The position numbers and the translations under genes are program-made. DNA of 64,000 bases. It comes from Harmothoe impar. Lineage: Eukaryota > Annelida > Polychaeta > Phyllodocida > Polynoidae. The notes under the pieces are model-generated. The model was not told the DNA's origin, did not search any database, and saw nothing but the letters and a program-made list of their open reading frames with translations. This document shows positions 1 to 12,200 of the stretch, piece by piece. Within the stretch, counting starts at the first letter, position 1. The number at the start of each line of letters is the position of its first letter. The DNA lies in the NCBI GenBank assembly GCA_947462335.1, contig OX381708.1:9672001-9736000 (forward strand). Direction: 5' to 3'.

Positions 1-251
1 GCATTAAAGCATTAAAACCCGAGGTTGTCATGATGCATGAATGCAGCCCTGATGAGTAACTCACCAGTGTAGGTAACATCATTGCCGAGCAGAATTTAAG
101 AATTTGTGGTGATCTGAAGGTGAAATTCAATAATATCAGAAACACATGTAAGCACTGATAAAAGTCTCTAGACTCGAGACTCTAGACTCGAGGAGATATA
201 ATAAAAACCTTGAAACCTGAAATTGAACTTGAATCTTGATTGCCTTTCCAG
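1..251. other. Intron of the polycystin-like gene, with dispersed repeat
   Basis: No coding signal. The start carries a dispersed repeat (GATGCATGAATGCAGCCC) also seen near 24575, 42965-43070 and 63820-63870. A short palindromic doublet, TCTAGACTCGAGA, lies at 168-192. Confidence 0.4.
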
Positions 252-290
252 TCCTGTGTGCAGGAGCCCAGTGCCCAACCAACACTCCTG
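252..290 (+). CDS. Polycystin-1-like, exon a (first in window)
   Basis: A 39-bp exon between a TTTCCAG acceptor and a GTAAGT donor, encoding a short Cys-rich segment (LCAGAQCPTNTP). It begins with two bases of a split codon and ends with one, which matches the next exon exactly. Earlier exons must lie upstream of the window. The exon is tiny, so it rests on splice sites and phase alone. Confidence 0.65.
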
Positions 291-3200
291 GTAAGTGGTT
301 GTGTTGACAACAGTAAATAAACCATCCAATGGTCCATGGTTATACACCAGCCTACTTAATCTCCTATTTCAACTATTACTCTTTTCTACACTATGCTCTT
401 TTATTTCCCCTCTCCTACCATAGATATTTACTCACTTACCATATTTGAGGCTGTCAGTACCTTAAGTACAAATGCAAAGAACTTTATACACAAGCCTCAT
501 CTGGACTTAAAGCTCCTTATTTTCTTTTCCAAAAAAAAACTAATAACAAGTTTCATGAGACTAAACGATAGAGGGGCTAACCAATTACACCGTGGTCAAT
601 AATTTTATGTTATGCTACCGTGTACCGTGGTCACTTCCTCATCCTATTACCACCCCCTACCGTGTTAGTGGATAACTCTCCGCTTAACGGAAAATATTAT
701 CCTATTAAACTGTGGAATACAGAAATGCACTCAATAATGGTTATGTATTTCCTCAGAATGAAAATAAACGAAATAACAACAACAATAACATGTAGACACA
801 TAATGGTAACTAACCAGGTCCGGGAAATGAAGGGAAACCCACCCCAGAGCCATTATTTACACCAGTGTTAATTCTCACAACGCAGGTAGGTGTGAAAACA
901 CTGCAGGGCGAGATAATGGCTCACTGCCTACTGGGTGAAGTGGAGGAACACAGAGGGAAAGTCTATAGAAACAGCTTATTTATATGTGATTTCATGGCGA
1001 TCCCATGTATGATTCACTATTCCCCATGTATGATTCAAGAGCATACACTAATCTATCTGATGGGATAAATACATTTAACAGCAAATTGATAGAAAATTCA
1101 GCAAATGGGTTATAAGAAAACCGTTGCTAATTTTAGCCATGTAGTGTTAATGCTACAAGCAAAACCGTTGCTAATTCTAGCCCTGCAGTGTTTTCACACC
1201 TACCTGCGTTGTGAAAATTAACACTGGTGTAAATAACGGCTCTGGGGAGGATTTTCCTCTATTTCCCGGACCTGCTAACTCTTTACCTTCTCCAATCCCC
1301 ATGTAACACCAGATGCTATCGGGACGTTCACCTTTGACCCCGTGGTCTCCTTCCCAGGCACCGAGGTCTCCTTCAGCCCGGACCAAGCCACAGCGGGGAC
1401 CTGCCTCGTAGCTCTCTGGGTGGACACCGACGACATAGTGGTGGGTCTGGTATTTTATTTTTTATGAAATACGACAGTGCCGTTGATTTAACCAAGGAGC
1501 GCCGTATTACACGCCCCCCATGCAATAACCTATGGCCGTATTACACTGCCCTGTGACGTCATAAAAATGGCGGTTTGTTTACATTTGAACGGCATAGAAA
1601 AAGGCTATTTTATCTAATTTTTGCCCTCCCCCCCATGATAATTTAATTTGAATCGGAAAAGGTAAAAAATAAATACAAAGGAACACTTGTTTTAGTCTGT
1701 AGCTGGGTTATTTCACTTGTTGAAGGTAGGGCCAAATTTCACTTGGCCTGCGGCCTTGTGAAATACGGCCCTACCTCCAACTCTTGAAATAACCCAGCTA
1801 CAGACCAAAACTCGTGGACCTTTGTCTTTGTAGCACTGTGGGTGTTGTATTGTAGCACTGTGGGTGTTGTATTGTGGCACTGTGGGTGTTGTATTGTAGC
1901 ACTGTGGGTGTTGTATTGTAGCACTGTGGGTGTTGTACTGTAGCACTGTGGGTGTTGTATTGTAGCACTGTGGGTGTTGTATTGTAGCACTGTGGGTCTT
2001 GTATTGTAGCACTGTGGGTCTTGTATTGTGGTTTGGTGGGTGTTGTATTGTAGCACTGTGGGTGTTGTATTGTAGCACTGTGGGTGCTGTATTGTGGCAC
2101 TGTGGGTCTTGTATTGTGGCACTGTGGGTCTTGTATTGTGGCACTGTGGGTCTTGTATTGTGGCACTGTGGGTCTTGTATTGTAGCACTGTGGGTCTTGT
2201 ATTGTAGCACTGTGGGTCTTGTATTGTGGTTTGGTGGGTCTTGTATTGTAGCACTGTAGGTGTTGTATTGTAGCACTGTGGGTCTTGTATTGTAGCACTG
2301 TGGTCTTGTATTGTGGCACTGTGGGTCTTGTATTGTAGCACTGTGGGTCTTGTATTGTAGCACTGTGGGTCTTGTATTGTGGTTTGGTGGGTCTTGTATT
2401 GTAGCACTGTGGTTATTGTATTGTAGCACTGTTGGTTTTGTATTGTGGGTGTTGTATTGTGGCACTGTGGGTGTTGTATTGTGGCACTGTGGGTGTTGTA
2501 TTGTGGCACTGTGGGTCTTGTATTGTAGCACTGTGGGTGTTGTATTGTAGCACTGTGGGTCTTGTATTGTAGCACTGTGGGTGTTGTATTGTAGCACTGT
2601 GGGTCTTGTATTGTAGCACTGTGGGTGTTGTATTGTAGCACTGTGGGTCTTGTATTGTAGCACTGTGGGTGTTGTATTGTGGTTTGGTGGGTGTTGTATT
2701 GTGGCACTGTGGGTGTTGTATTGTGGCACTGTGGGTGTTGTATTGTGGTACTGTGGGTGTTGTATTGTGGTTTGGTGGGTCTTGTATTGTGGTACTGTGG
2801 GTGTTGTATTGTGGCACTGTGGGTGTTGTATTGTGGCACTGTGGGTGTTGTATTGTGGCACTGTGGGTGTTGTATTGTGGCACTGTATGTCTTGTATTGT
2901 AGCACTGTGGGTGTTGTATTGTGGCACTGTGGGTCTTGTATTGTGGCACTGTGGGTGTTGTATTGTGGCACTGTGGGTGTTGTATTGTGGTTTGGTGGGT
3001 CTTGTATTGTGGTACTGTGGGTGTTGTATTGTGGCACTGTGGGTGTTGTATTGTGGCACTGTGGGTGTTGTATTGTGGCACTGTGGGTGTTGTATTGTGG
3101 TACTGTGGGTGTTGTATTGTGGTACTGTGGGTGTTGTATTGTGGCACTGTGTGTGTTGTATTGTGGCACTGTGAGTGTTGTATTGTAGCACTGTGGGTCT

Positions 3201-6200
3201 TGTATTGTAGCACTGTGGGTGTTGTATTGTAGCACTGTGGGTGTTGTATTGTAGCACTGTGGGTGTTGTATTGTAGCACTGTGGGTGTTGTACTGTAGCA
3301 CTGTGGGTCTTGTATTGTAGCATTGTGGGTGCTGTTTTGTAGCACTGTTGGTGTTGTATTGTAGCACTGTGGGTGTTGTATTGTGGCACTGTGGGTGTTG
3401 TATTGTAGCACTGTGGGTGTTGTATTGTAGCACTGTGGGTCTTGTATTATAGCACTGTGTGTGTTGTATTGTAGCACTGTGGGTCTTGTATTGTGGCACT
3501 GTGGGTGTTGTATTGTGGCACTGTGGTCTTGTATTGTGGCACTGTGGTCTTGTATTGTAGCACTGTGGGTCTTGTATTGTGGCACTGTGGGTGTTGTATT
3601 GTGGCACTGTGGTCTTGTATTGTAGCACTGTGGGTGTTGTATTGTGTCACTGTGGTTGTTGTATTGTAGCACTGTGGGTCTTGTATTGTGGCACTGTGGG
3701 TCTTGTATTGTGGCACTGTGGGTGTTGTATTGTAGCACTGTGTGTGTTGTATTGTGGCACTGTGAGTGTTGTATTGTAGCACTGTGGGTCTTGTATTGTA
3801 GCACTGTGGGTGTTGTATTGTAGCACTGTGGGTGTTGTATTGTAGCACTGTGTGTGTTGTATTGTAGCACTGTGGGTGTTGTACTGTAGCACTGTGGGAC
3901 TTGTATTGTAGCATTGTGGGTGCTGTTTTGTAGCACTGTTGGTGTTGTATTGTAGCACTGTGGGTGTTGTATTGTGGCACTGTGGGTGTTGTATTGTAGC
4001 ACTGTGGGTGTTGTATTGTAGCACTGTGGGTCTTGTATTATAGCACTGTGTGTGTTGTATTGTAGCACTGTGGGTCTTGTATTGTGGCACTGTGGGTGTT
4101 GTATTGTGGCACTGTGGTCTTGTATTGTGGCACTGTGGTCTTGTATTGTAGCACTGTGGGTCTTGTATTGTGGCACTGTGGGTGTTGTATTGTGGCACTG
4201 TGGTCTTGTATTGTGGCACTGTGGGTCTTGTATTGTAGCACTGTGGGTGTTGTATTGTGGCACTGTGGGTCTTGTATTGTAGCACTGTGGGTCTTGTATT
4301 GTAGTTCTCTGGGTGGACACCGACAACATAGTGGTATCTTTTTGAAATACATGATTTCCTATGCTTGAGCACTGGATCACCGTATTCAATGCCCCACATT
4401 GAATACAATGTTGCTGTATTCAATGGGCTAAGAAAATTGTCTCTCCTTCATAAAATGGCTTCAAGTAAAACAATAAACACAAATCCCAACTACATTGATA
4501 CCTTCCTCGCCTGCGCTGAGGAAGGTATCAATGGTAACTTTTCCCGCCCATTTCTATCTATGTTTGCCCTAAATAAACCGGTTTCTTTTAAAGCCAGTCA
4601 AAGATTGCACCTGGTCAATGACTTTCAACATGGCCCGATTTTGTGAGACACAACTTTAAGTAGTTTCATTCTGTCTTGACAGGAGGAGCATGCTGACGCT
4701 GTGTCAGGCCTGACGGCGTACACACGTAGTTTTGATACAATAGGGTCTCACCAATTGGTGCTCTACCTCTCCAACAGGGCCTCTGTCACCTCAGCAATAG
4801 CCACCATAGAGGTAAGTACGGGGGCCCAAGTGGGCCAAAAAGTGATTTTGAAAAAAACCCATGTGATTTTGAAAAAAAGGAGATATTTTGAAAAGAAAAG
4901 CGATTTTGAAAAAAGAGTGAAAAAAAACACGTTCACAAAAGTCAAAAATTGAAAAATTAAGGACCCAAAAATGTTTTTTTTTTCAAAATGGTTGCTGTCA
5001 ACTGTCAACTCATGTAAAACAGCTTGTGACAGATATCTCGATCACCATGGGTACCAAAATTGTCTAGAGGCACAAAGCTTTACTGTAGGGTTTGACCAAG
5101 TGGTGCTCTACCTCTCCAACAGGGCCTCTGTTACCTCAGCAATAGCCACCATAGAGGTAAGTATGGGTGCCCAAGTGGGCCAAAAAGTGATTTTGAAAAA
5201 AACACCAACATGTGATCTTGAAAAAAAGGAGTTATTTTGAAGAAAAAAGAGTGATTTTGAAAAAAAAACCACGTTCACAAAATGGAATAATTGTGTACCC
5301 AAAAAGGGTTTTTTTCAAAATGGTTGCCGTCAACTGTCAACTCATGTAAAACAGCTTGTGACAGATATCACCATGGGTACCAAAATTGTCTAGAGGCACA
5401 AAGCTTTACTGTAGGGTCTCTCCAACAGGGCCTCAGCAATAGCCACCATAGAGGTTAATACGGTGGCCCAAGAGGGCCAAAAAGTGATTTTGAAAAAAAC
5501 AACCCTTGTGATTTTGAAAAAAGGAGTTATTTTGAAGAAAAAATGTGGTTTTGAAAAAAGAGTGATTTTGAAAAAAACACGTTCACAAAATGGAAAAATT
5601 GAGTACCCAAAAAGTGTTTTTTTTCTTCAAAATGGTTGCTGTCAACTGTCAACTCATATAAAATAGCTTGTGACAGATATCTCGATCACCATGGGTACAA
5701 AAATTGTCTAGAATATTACTGATCAATACCGATATAAGGTTGGTATGCCACATGAAATGACGCTGGTCTTTGCTTTTAAGGCCAAAAAAAAGAAGATTTG
5801 TTTGAGGTCACCTGACCGACCCTATCAAAACAGGGCCGACCCTACGTTTTTTATGCAATTTTGAAGAAACTTTCGAATTTTTACCCATTTTTGGTCAATT
5901 TTAAGGTATTCAAAAATGTCAACCAGTACATTTATGTTAAAAAAAAAAAAGAAAAAAAAAAATCCGACCTACCGACCCTACATTTTCCTCCCATGTTACC
6001 TGACACAAACTTTTTTTTTGGCCTAAGCATAGTAACTGTGGTATTCACCCTGTGCTGGGGGCTGTTATAAAACAAAATGTATGCTAATAGCGAATTTATG
6101 CTAATGCTTTAGCGATTTTTGATATTTTACGTTAATATCTAACAATTTGCAATAGCAAATATTTTATAATTTACGCTGTGGTCTTCAAATTTACGCTGCA

Positions 6201-9200
6201 GTCTTCAAATTCAGGCTAATTTATTCTATATGTCAACAAGACCTTTGAAGTAGGATGTTTCGTTTAATGTAAAAAAAGTAAAACAACGCAAAAAAATGAA
6301 AGTAACTCCATAACGTAAATTTTGTTCTGTAACACGCTCTCCCTGAAAAACAACTTCTATTGTAAGGCCACTCAAAAAAAAAAGTGGTTTCTCATCACCA
6401 AGGTCTGAAAAATGTGACGAGGCAGGCTTTTTTTTTTTTACTCGCGGGCTAAAATGTATGGGATACTATAGGATGATATACGTTTTTCATGAGCCAAAAG
6501 TTACATTTTAGTAGTTAAGAATTTATGGATCTTTAAAAGTGAGGAAAATGTAGTTTATTTGTATCCTACTGCATTACTGGCAGTATTAGCTTTAATTTGA
6601 TACCAAATATCCCAGTATTTGTCCATTTTTGTCCTAGTTTTCATTAAAAAAATTGCAAAAAAAAAAGACTTTTCCTCAAAAGCTGATTTTTATGATGCGC
6701 GCGGTGATGAGAAACCATTTAATTTTTTTGAGTGGCCTAACACTTACTTTATTTTGTAACAGCCCCCTAAATTGGCTTCTCGTTGCTACACACAGATAGA
6801 TGAGGACCTCATTGGGTTTGACTTGGACGTCACAGCCGCGCTTCTCGGTGATGTGACCTACGTTAACCTCGGGCTGACTAACGGCACCCGGTTCTGTGTG
6901 TTTGTAGACTTTGGTGACGTCACAGTTCAGCACCACTGCATGGAGAACATTACAGTGGAGCCCCTCTCACACGTGTAATGTGTTTCCCTCTCTTTATATT
7001 CATACTATTGGTAACAAATATATAGACAAATGCCAACGCCCATTGATACCATCTCTGTTGTATTTCATGAGTAGGGGCTGGGGCAGTATCCCATGAAGCC
7101 GCAGGCTGAGTGGGATGCGCCCTAGCCCCCACGATATCACAGCGCAGTATCAATGTAGTTGGCATTTGTGTTTATATTTTATTTGAAGCCATTTTATGAA
7201 TGAAAAACAACTTTTTCTTAGCCCAGTGAATATGGCCACGTTTTAATCAATGGGGGCATTGAATACGACCCTTCAGTGCTAAAGCATAGGACATCTTGTA
7301 TTTCAAACAAATAAAATAGTAGGGCCATGGTGCCCCAAACTATAATAGTGTACTCACACCTGACAGCAATAGGCCACACTAAAGCACAGTGTCAGAGTCT
7401 ATAGCTCCAGTCACCAAGAAACGGCCAGTGAATACAGCTACTTTGCCTCTCTAGTATACCCACTTAACCCACGGTGGAGGGCTAAGACAAAGCATTTCAC
7501 ACCTTGGATATTTTCACATAACCGAAGGTTAAGTTAGATAGACAATGGTTATGAAAAGGGTATTAGAATTAACCACAGCTTGCTGGTAGGGCGACTTGGG
7601 CTTCGCCCTCGTCTGGCCCCCACAGGGAGAATTGAACACTCAGCTATATTTCCCAAGGGCTAATTGTGGTCACTATTGTTGTCAGTCTTGCAATGATTAT
7701 AGTAATATTTTGTAGACATACTGTACTAGAAACCATCAATTGTTGGTTATAGATCCATTATGCTTGATAAATCCTCCAAATGTCGGCCATTTTGGATCGA
7801 GAAATATACTTTAGATCAGGATTTTGAGAAGCCCGGCCCCAAAAAGCATGATTTTGTCATACATTTCAAATAGAACAGCTGACTTTTATCACATATAGAC
7901 CTCTTATTATTACAATAGACACATATTTTCTTAAGGGGACCCCAATCTGTACCGTTTTCATCATCACTGTCAGCATTTAATATTTTGTGCAAGTAAATTT
8001 TCGTGTTTTTGGTACGTTTGATCAGGCTGTACAAGTAATGGGTGAAACATCCATTTTGAGCCAAATGGCAAAAAAATGCAAAAATTCAACATTTCGCTAC
8101 CAACTTTGAATGAGTCTTTTTCAGAGACCAGACTAGATACAATGCCCTAAATGGTCTCATTTGAAAGTTAATTTAGTTTCTGAACTACCCCTCTTGAAAC
8201 ATTTAGCTAAGAGGTCACTCTGGTTGTCATGACAACGAATCCTCATTGCCATGGCAACAAAATCCACAATTTTTCCAAACTTTTTCTCTAATGAAAAATT
8301 CATATTCCATTATGTCTTAGCTTTAAATTGGTATCAAAACGTCTTTGTGAGCCATTTGGTCATTAAATAAATGCCATTTAACTAAAAGATGTAGATGAAC
8401 TTTAAAACTTTTTACCTATACTTCATGACTGGAGCTATTTGTATAAGCACAGTGTCAGTATGAATTGGCCAGAGCCGGACCTACAGGTGACCAGCTGACC
8501 TGGTGAATAACCATTTGAACCTTTTGAACCTTCTCCATTTATGTACAGATATACTGAAAAAGGAACATATACAGCGACGGTTGACATCAGCAACCGTCAC
8601 AACTCCTTCACTCTAACTCAACTGGTTTACGTGGAGACCAAAGTTGAGGGCCTTGTGCTAGAAGGCTGGCCTGACCCCTATCCTGGAGTCACCCCAGGTG
8701 TGTCATACTTTGTTTAGTTTTGGAAATTTTTGTCGTTCCCCTAAAATGGTTACTAGAAAAAAAAAATTCTAGCGTTTTGTAGCATTTGTACCCTAGTACG
8801 CCCCGTCTTACATTCGTACTTTGTTTAGGCCAAAAAAAAAAAAGAGGTGTGTTTCAGGTTACATGGTCTGAAAATCTAGGGTAGGTAGGTCTTTTTTTTT
8901 TTTTTTAAAGATTTTTTTTGGCTGAGTACTCAGAAATCGATTCATGAACTTCAGTGCTGACTCGCCAACGACCGCTTCGACTCGTGAACTATCAGATCAA
9001 CCTTTAAATAGCTCCAAAATGACCTAAAATATAATTTCTTTTTCAAAATTGCATAAAAACTAGCTTTTTAAATCATTCTGACACATGTAAATCCATATAA
9101 AGTATAGCAAACCATGGTCAGAATAGGTCATGGGACCCGACTCTATTAGAGAAAGGGGTCTCCTGACCTGGGTTTCTCTAAATTTTATGCATTTACAAGT

Positions 9201-12200
9201 ATCAGAATGATTTTAAAAGCTACACACATATTCATCGGGACATTATGAACACAAATACGTTGAAAAACTGAAAATTTACCCCAAATTAGCTCTTAACCCA
9301 TCTTTAAGCACATTGTGCACATATTACATCGATTACGGTACTAACTACCCATGTGCTTTACACCCTACAGGACTGGTGAATGTGACTCTGTTTTTTTATT
9401 ATATAAATATTTTTTTAGCACACTGTGCACTTATTACATCGATTACGGTACTAAATTTAAGTGTCCACCTACTGTAAATGTATTTTATATCGCGCTGTAC
9501 ATATTTTCACGGATTTTGAAATCCGCTGAAATATGTACAGAGCGAACATTTATCTAATATAACTATATAACTGTAACATTTCAATATCAGCGAATTCAAA
9601 TCCCAGCAAAATTGTATTTTAAAGCAAATCCGCGGAAATTTGTACCAGCGAAAATATGTACCTTTACAGTATGTGCTTTACACCCTACAGGACTGGTGAA
9701 TGTGACACTGTTAGCTGACAGTACCTTACCAACCCCCGCCAACGTCAAATGCTCCTTCGCTGACTCAGCAACGGGCTATGAGTTCCACGTGGGTTACCCA
9801 GACTTTGACTCCAACCTGACACAAACCCTGAGTATCCCCCTCTCTAACCTCAGCTACTTCCAGGTCCAAATCAATTGCTCTAACTACATTAGTATGCAGG
9901 ATGATCTCTTTTTTGAGATTGAGATTTTGGAGCCGATTGTGGGGATACAGCTGACCCATAATGGCCACCAGTGGCCGTACGCCCCCTACCAAGTCCCGCT
10001 GACGTACAGTCTGACCATGACCAGTGGTAGCAATGTGACAGTGACAATAGATTTTGGTGATTATACGCCGCCGGTAACAATCGATCCTCCAACAGTAGCG
10101 CCGGACTCATGGAGAACGCCGATTACCGTTGATCATACATACAATGTACAAATGCAGCAGTTTTATCAATATGCTGCCATCATAGTCACATGTACCAACA
10201 CCCTCAGCCCAAGTAACCCTGCGGGAATCTTTGAAATCGAGGTTTGGTTCACACTCACAGACCTGGCAGTCGACGCTCCAGAATACAGTGCAGCACAAGT
10301 GGACTTTGTCTTAACAGTGGTTCAGAACCCGCTTGGATTTTTCGGAGACTTTGAATGCTCATTTGAGTATTCTGATGGAGGTTCAGATTACGCTTACATC
10401 CAGCAATCAGAGATTTTCAGCTTCTCTCACACCTACAGCACAGTGGGTGTGGAATCTGCTAATGTCATCTGTTGGAACGTTGTCAGTAGTGTGTCGTTCC
10501 TCGCGACAACAGATGTCCGCGTTCAAATAAGCGGATTCTGGATTGACACCGGAAGTGAGTTGGCAGCACATGAGCACATTCCTGTAGGGGTGGGGGAACC
10601 ATATGAATTTGCAGTTCATCTAGGGCAAGGCACATCTGTTGTTATCAACGTTTACTGTGACTATGTCGATGCGCCTGGTGTGAATGACACATATGACGCT
10701 GAGGATGGGCCATCAGTTACCGAGGTGGCATGTAACTACTCGACCACTGGTGAGCGCGAGATCTCAATAACAGCCTCTAATTGGTTACCTCACCACACTG
10801 TGACATACTTTAACGTCACCGCCCTATATCGGGTAACCGATGTGATCATGTCAGTTCCCACCGTTTCTGATTCCCCCACCATGGACCTCATACTATCCCT
10901 ACCTCCCCCGGACTATCCCTCAGGACTAGTCGTCATGCTTGATGTTGGCGATGGACAAGTGCAACTATTAGATGGACTACCTCTGGAGTTAGGGTCTGCA
11001 ATAACCGTACCACTTTCCTACCCATGGGGAACCTACATGCTAAACTGCACTATATACAACATTGTTTCCATAGTAACCAAGCTGTTGGAGATATATGTTG
11101 TACAGGAGATGGTTTCACTTGAAATAAGCCTGCCCTCTGGGGGTACATTCATCCCTGCACTGATCCCTATTACCTTACAGATCCACATTGTCGATGGCTC
11201 ACACGCTACACTGGTTACGGCATTCGGAGATGGCACCAACTCGACGGTGACTCCTCCAGAGATTCCCCTCCTCCCGTTGTATCTTGTAAACCATACGTAT
11301 GATACAGCTGGTATTTACGATGTTACCCTCGAGGCCACCAACCCGCTTAACCAGACCCTCACCTCGAGTCTCCAACTAACGGCCATCTGGCCTCTAGTAG
11401 AGGAAGCCATACAGCTCAGCCACCCACCGTTCTTTGCCGTCCAGTCAGGCTCAGCCATGTTAATCATTGATGATACTGTCACAACACCCAATCAAAGACC
11501 CGGCCCTGTTAACATAACTGTACACTACCCAGGTATGAACCTTGTTCTTCTCCCAATAACAGAAGTTGAGGGTTGGCCTAAAGTAGTCTCTATCGATTAT
11601 CAAACTCCTTTTACTTTGGGCTCATTTGGTCCAGTCCCATTTGGTCCTATGGAAATCTCTGTCGTACTTGACAACATTGTTACTACAGTCACGAAAACCT
11701 TAACTTTCCAACTGTCTGAGCACATTGAGGGAGAGACCGTAGATGGCCCAGGGTACCTACTTACAGATGAATCATCAGAATTCTTGTTGGGCTACACTGC
11801 TGGCTGGGATGTCTCTGTCAGCGTCAACTTTGGTGATGGCAGAGCTCCACTGATAGTCTCAGGAGTCAGTCCAATCATTGTTAATGCAGCATATTCAATG
11901 GCTGGGGTCCACACCTTGTCATGTGACTTCAGTAATGACGTCAGCAATGGGACTGTAAGCCACCTGGTGGTTGTGAGAGAGGCACTGAGTCTCACCATGA
12001 AAACTAACGCACCCATCAAGACAACTGAAGCCCTGAATATTACGTTTGAGTTATCTCCTGGACAAGCGACTGCTTCTGTCTTTTTTGTAATTGACTTTGG
12101 TGATGGGAACATGAGATTGATCAATGATGTTATAATAACTGACGGCAAGTATGAGATTCTACACAGCTACACAGGCCCAGGCTCATATATGATGTCAATC

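Noticed and set aside
1999..4368. Plus-strand Cys/Trp/Val-rich open frames over the same array
   Set aside because: Same cause. The V-A-L-W-V match to the exon is real, but the array has no splice frame leading into the next exon.
1713..4423. Very long minus-strand open frames (558, 629, 658 codons) of Thr/Gln/Asn-rich repeats
   Set aside because: They are three overlapping frames of one 22-bp minisatellite whose unit lacks stops; 22 is not a multiple of 3, so every frame repeats the same peptide. No gene context.
7816..8064. Minus-strand 82-codon frame
   Set aside because: Intronic, no family resemblance, no splice support.
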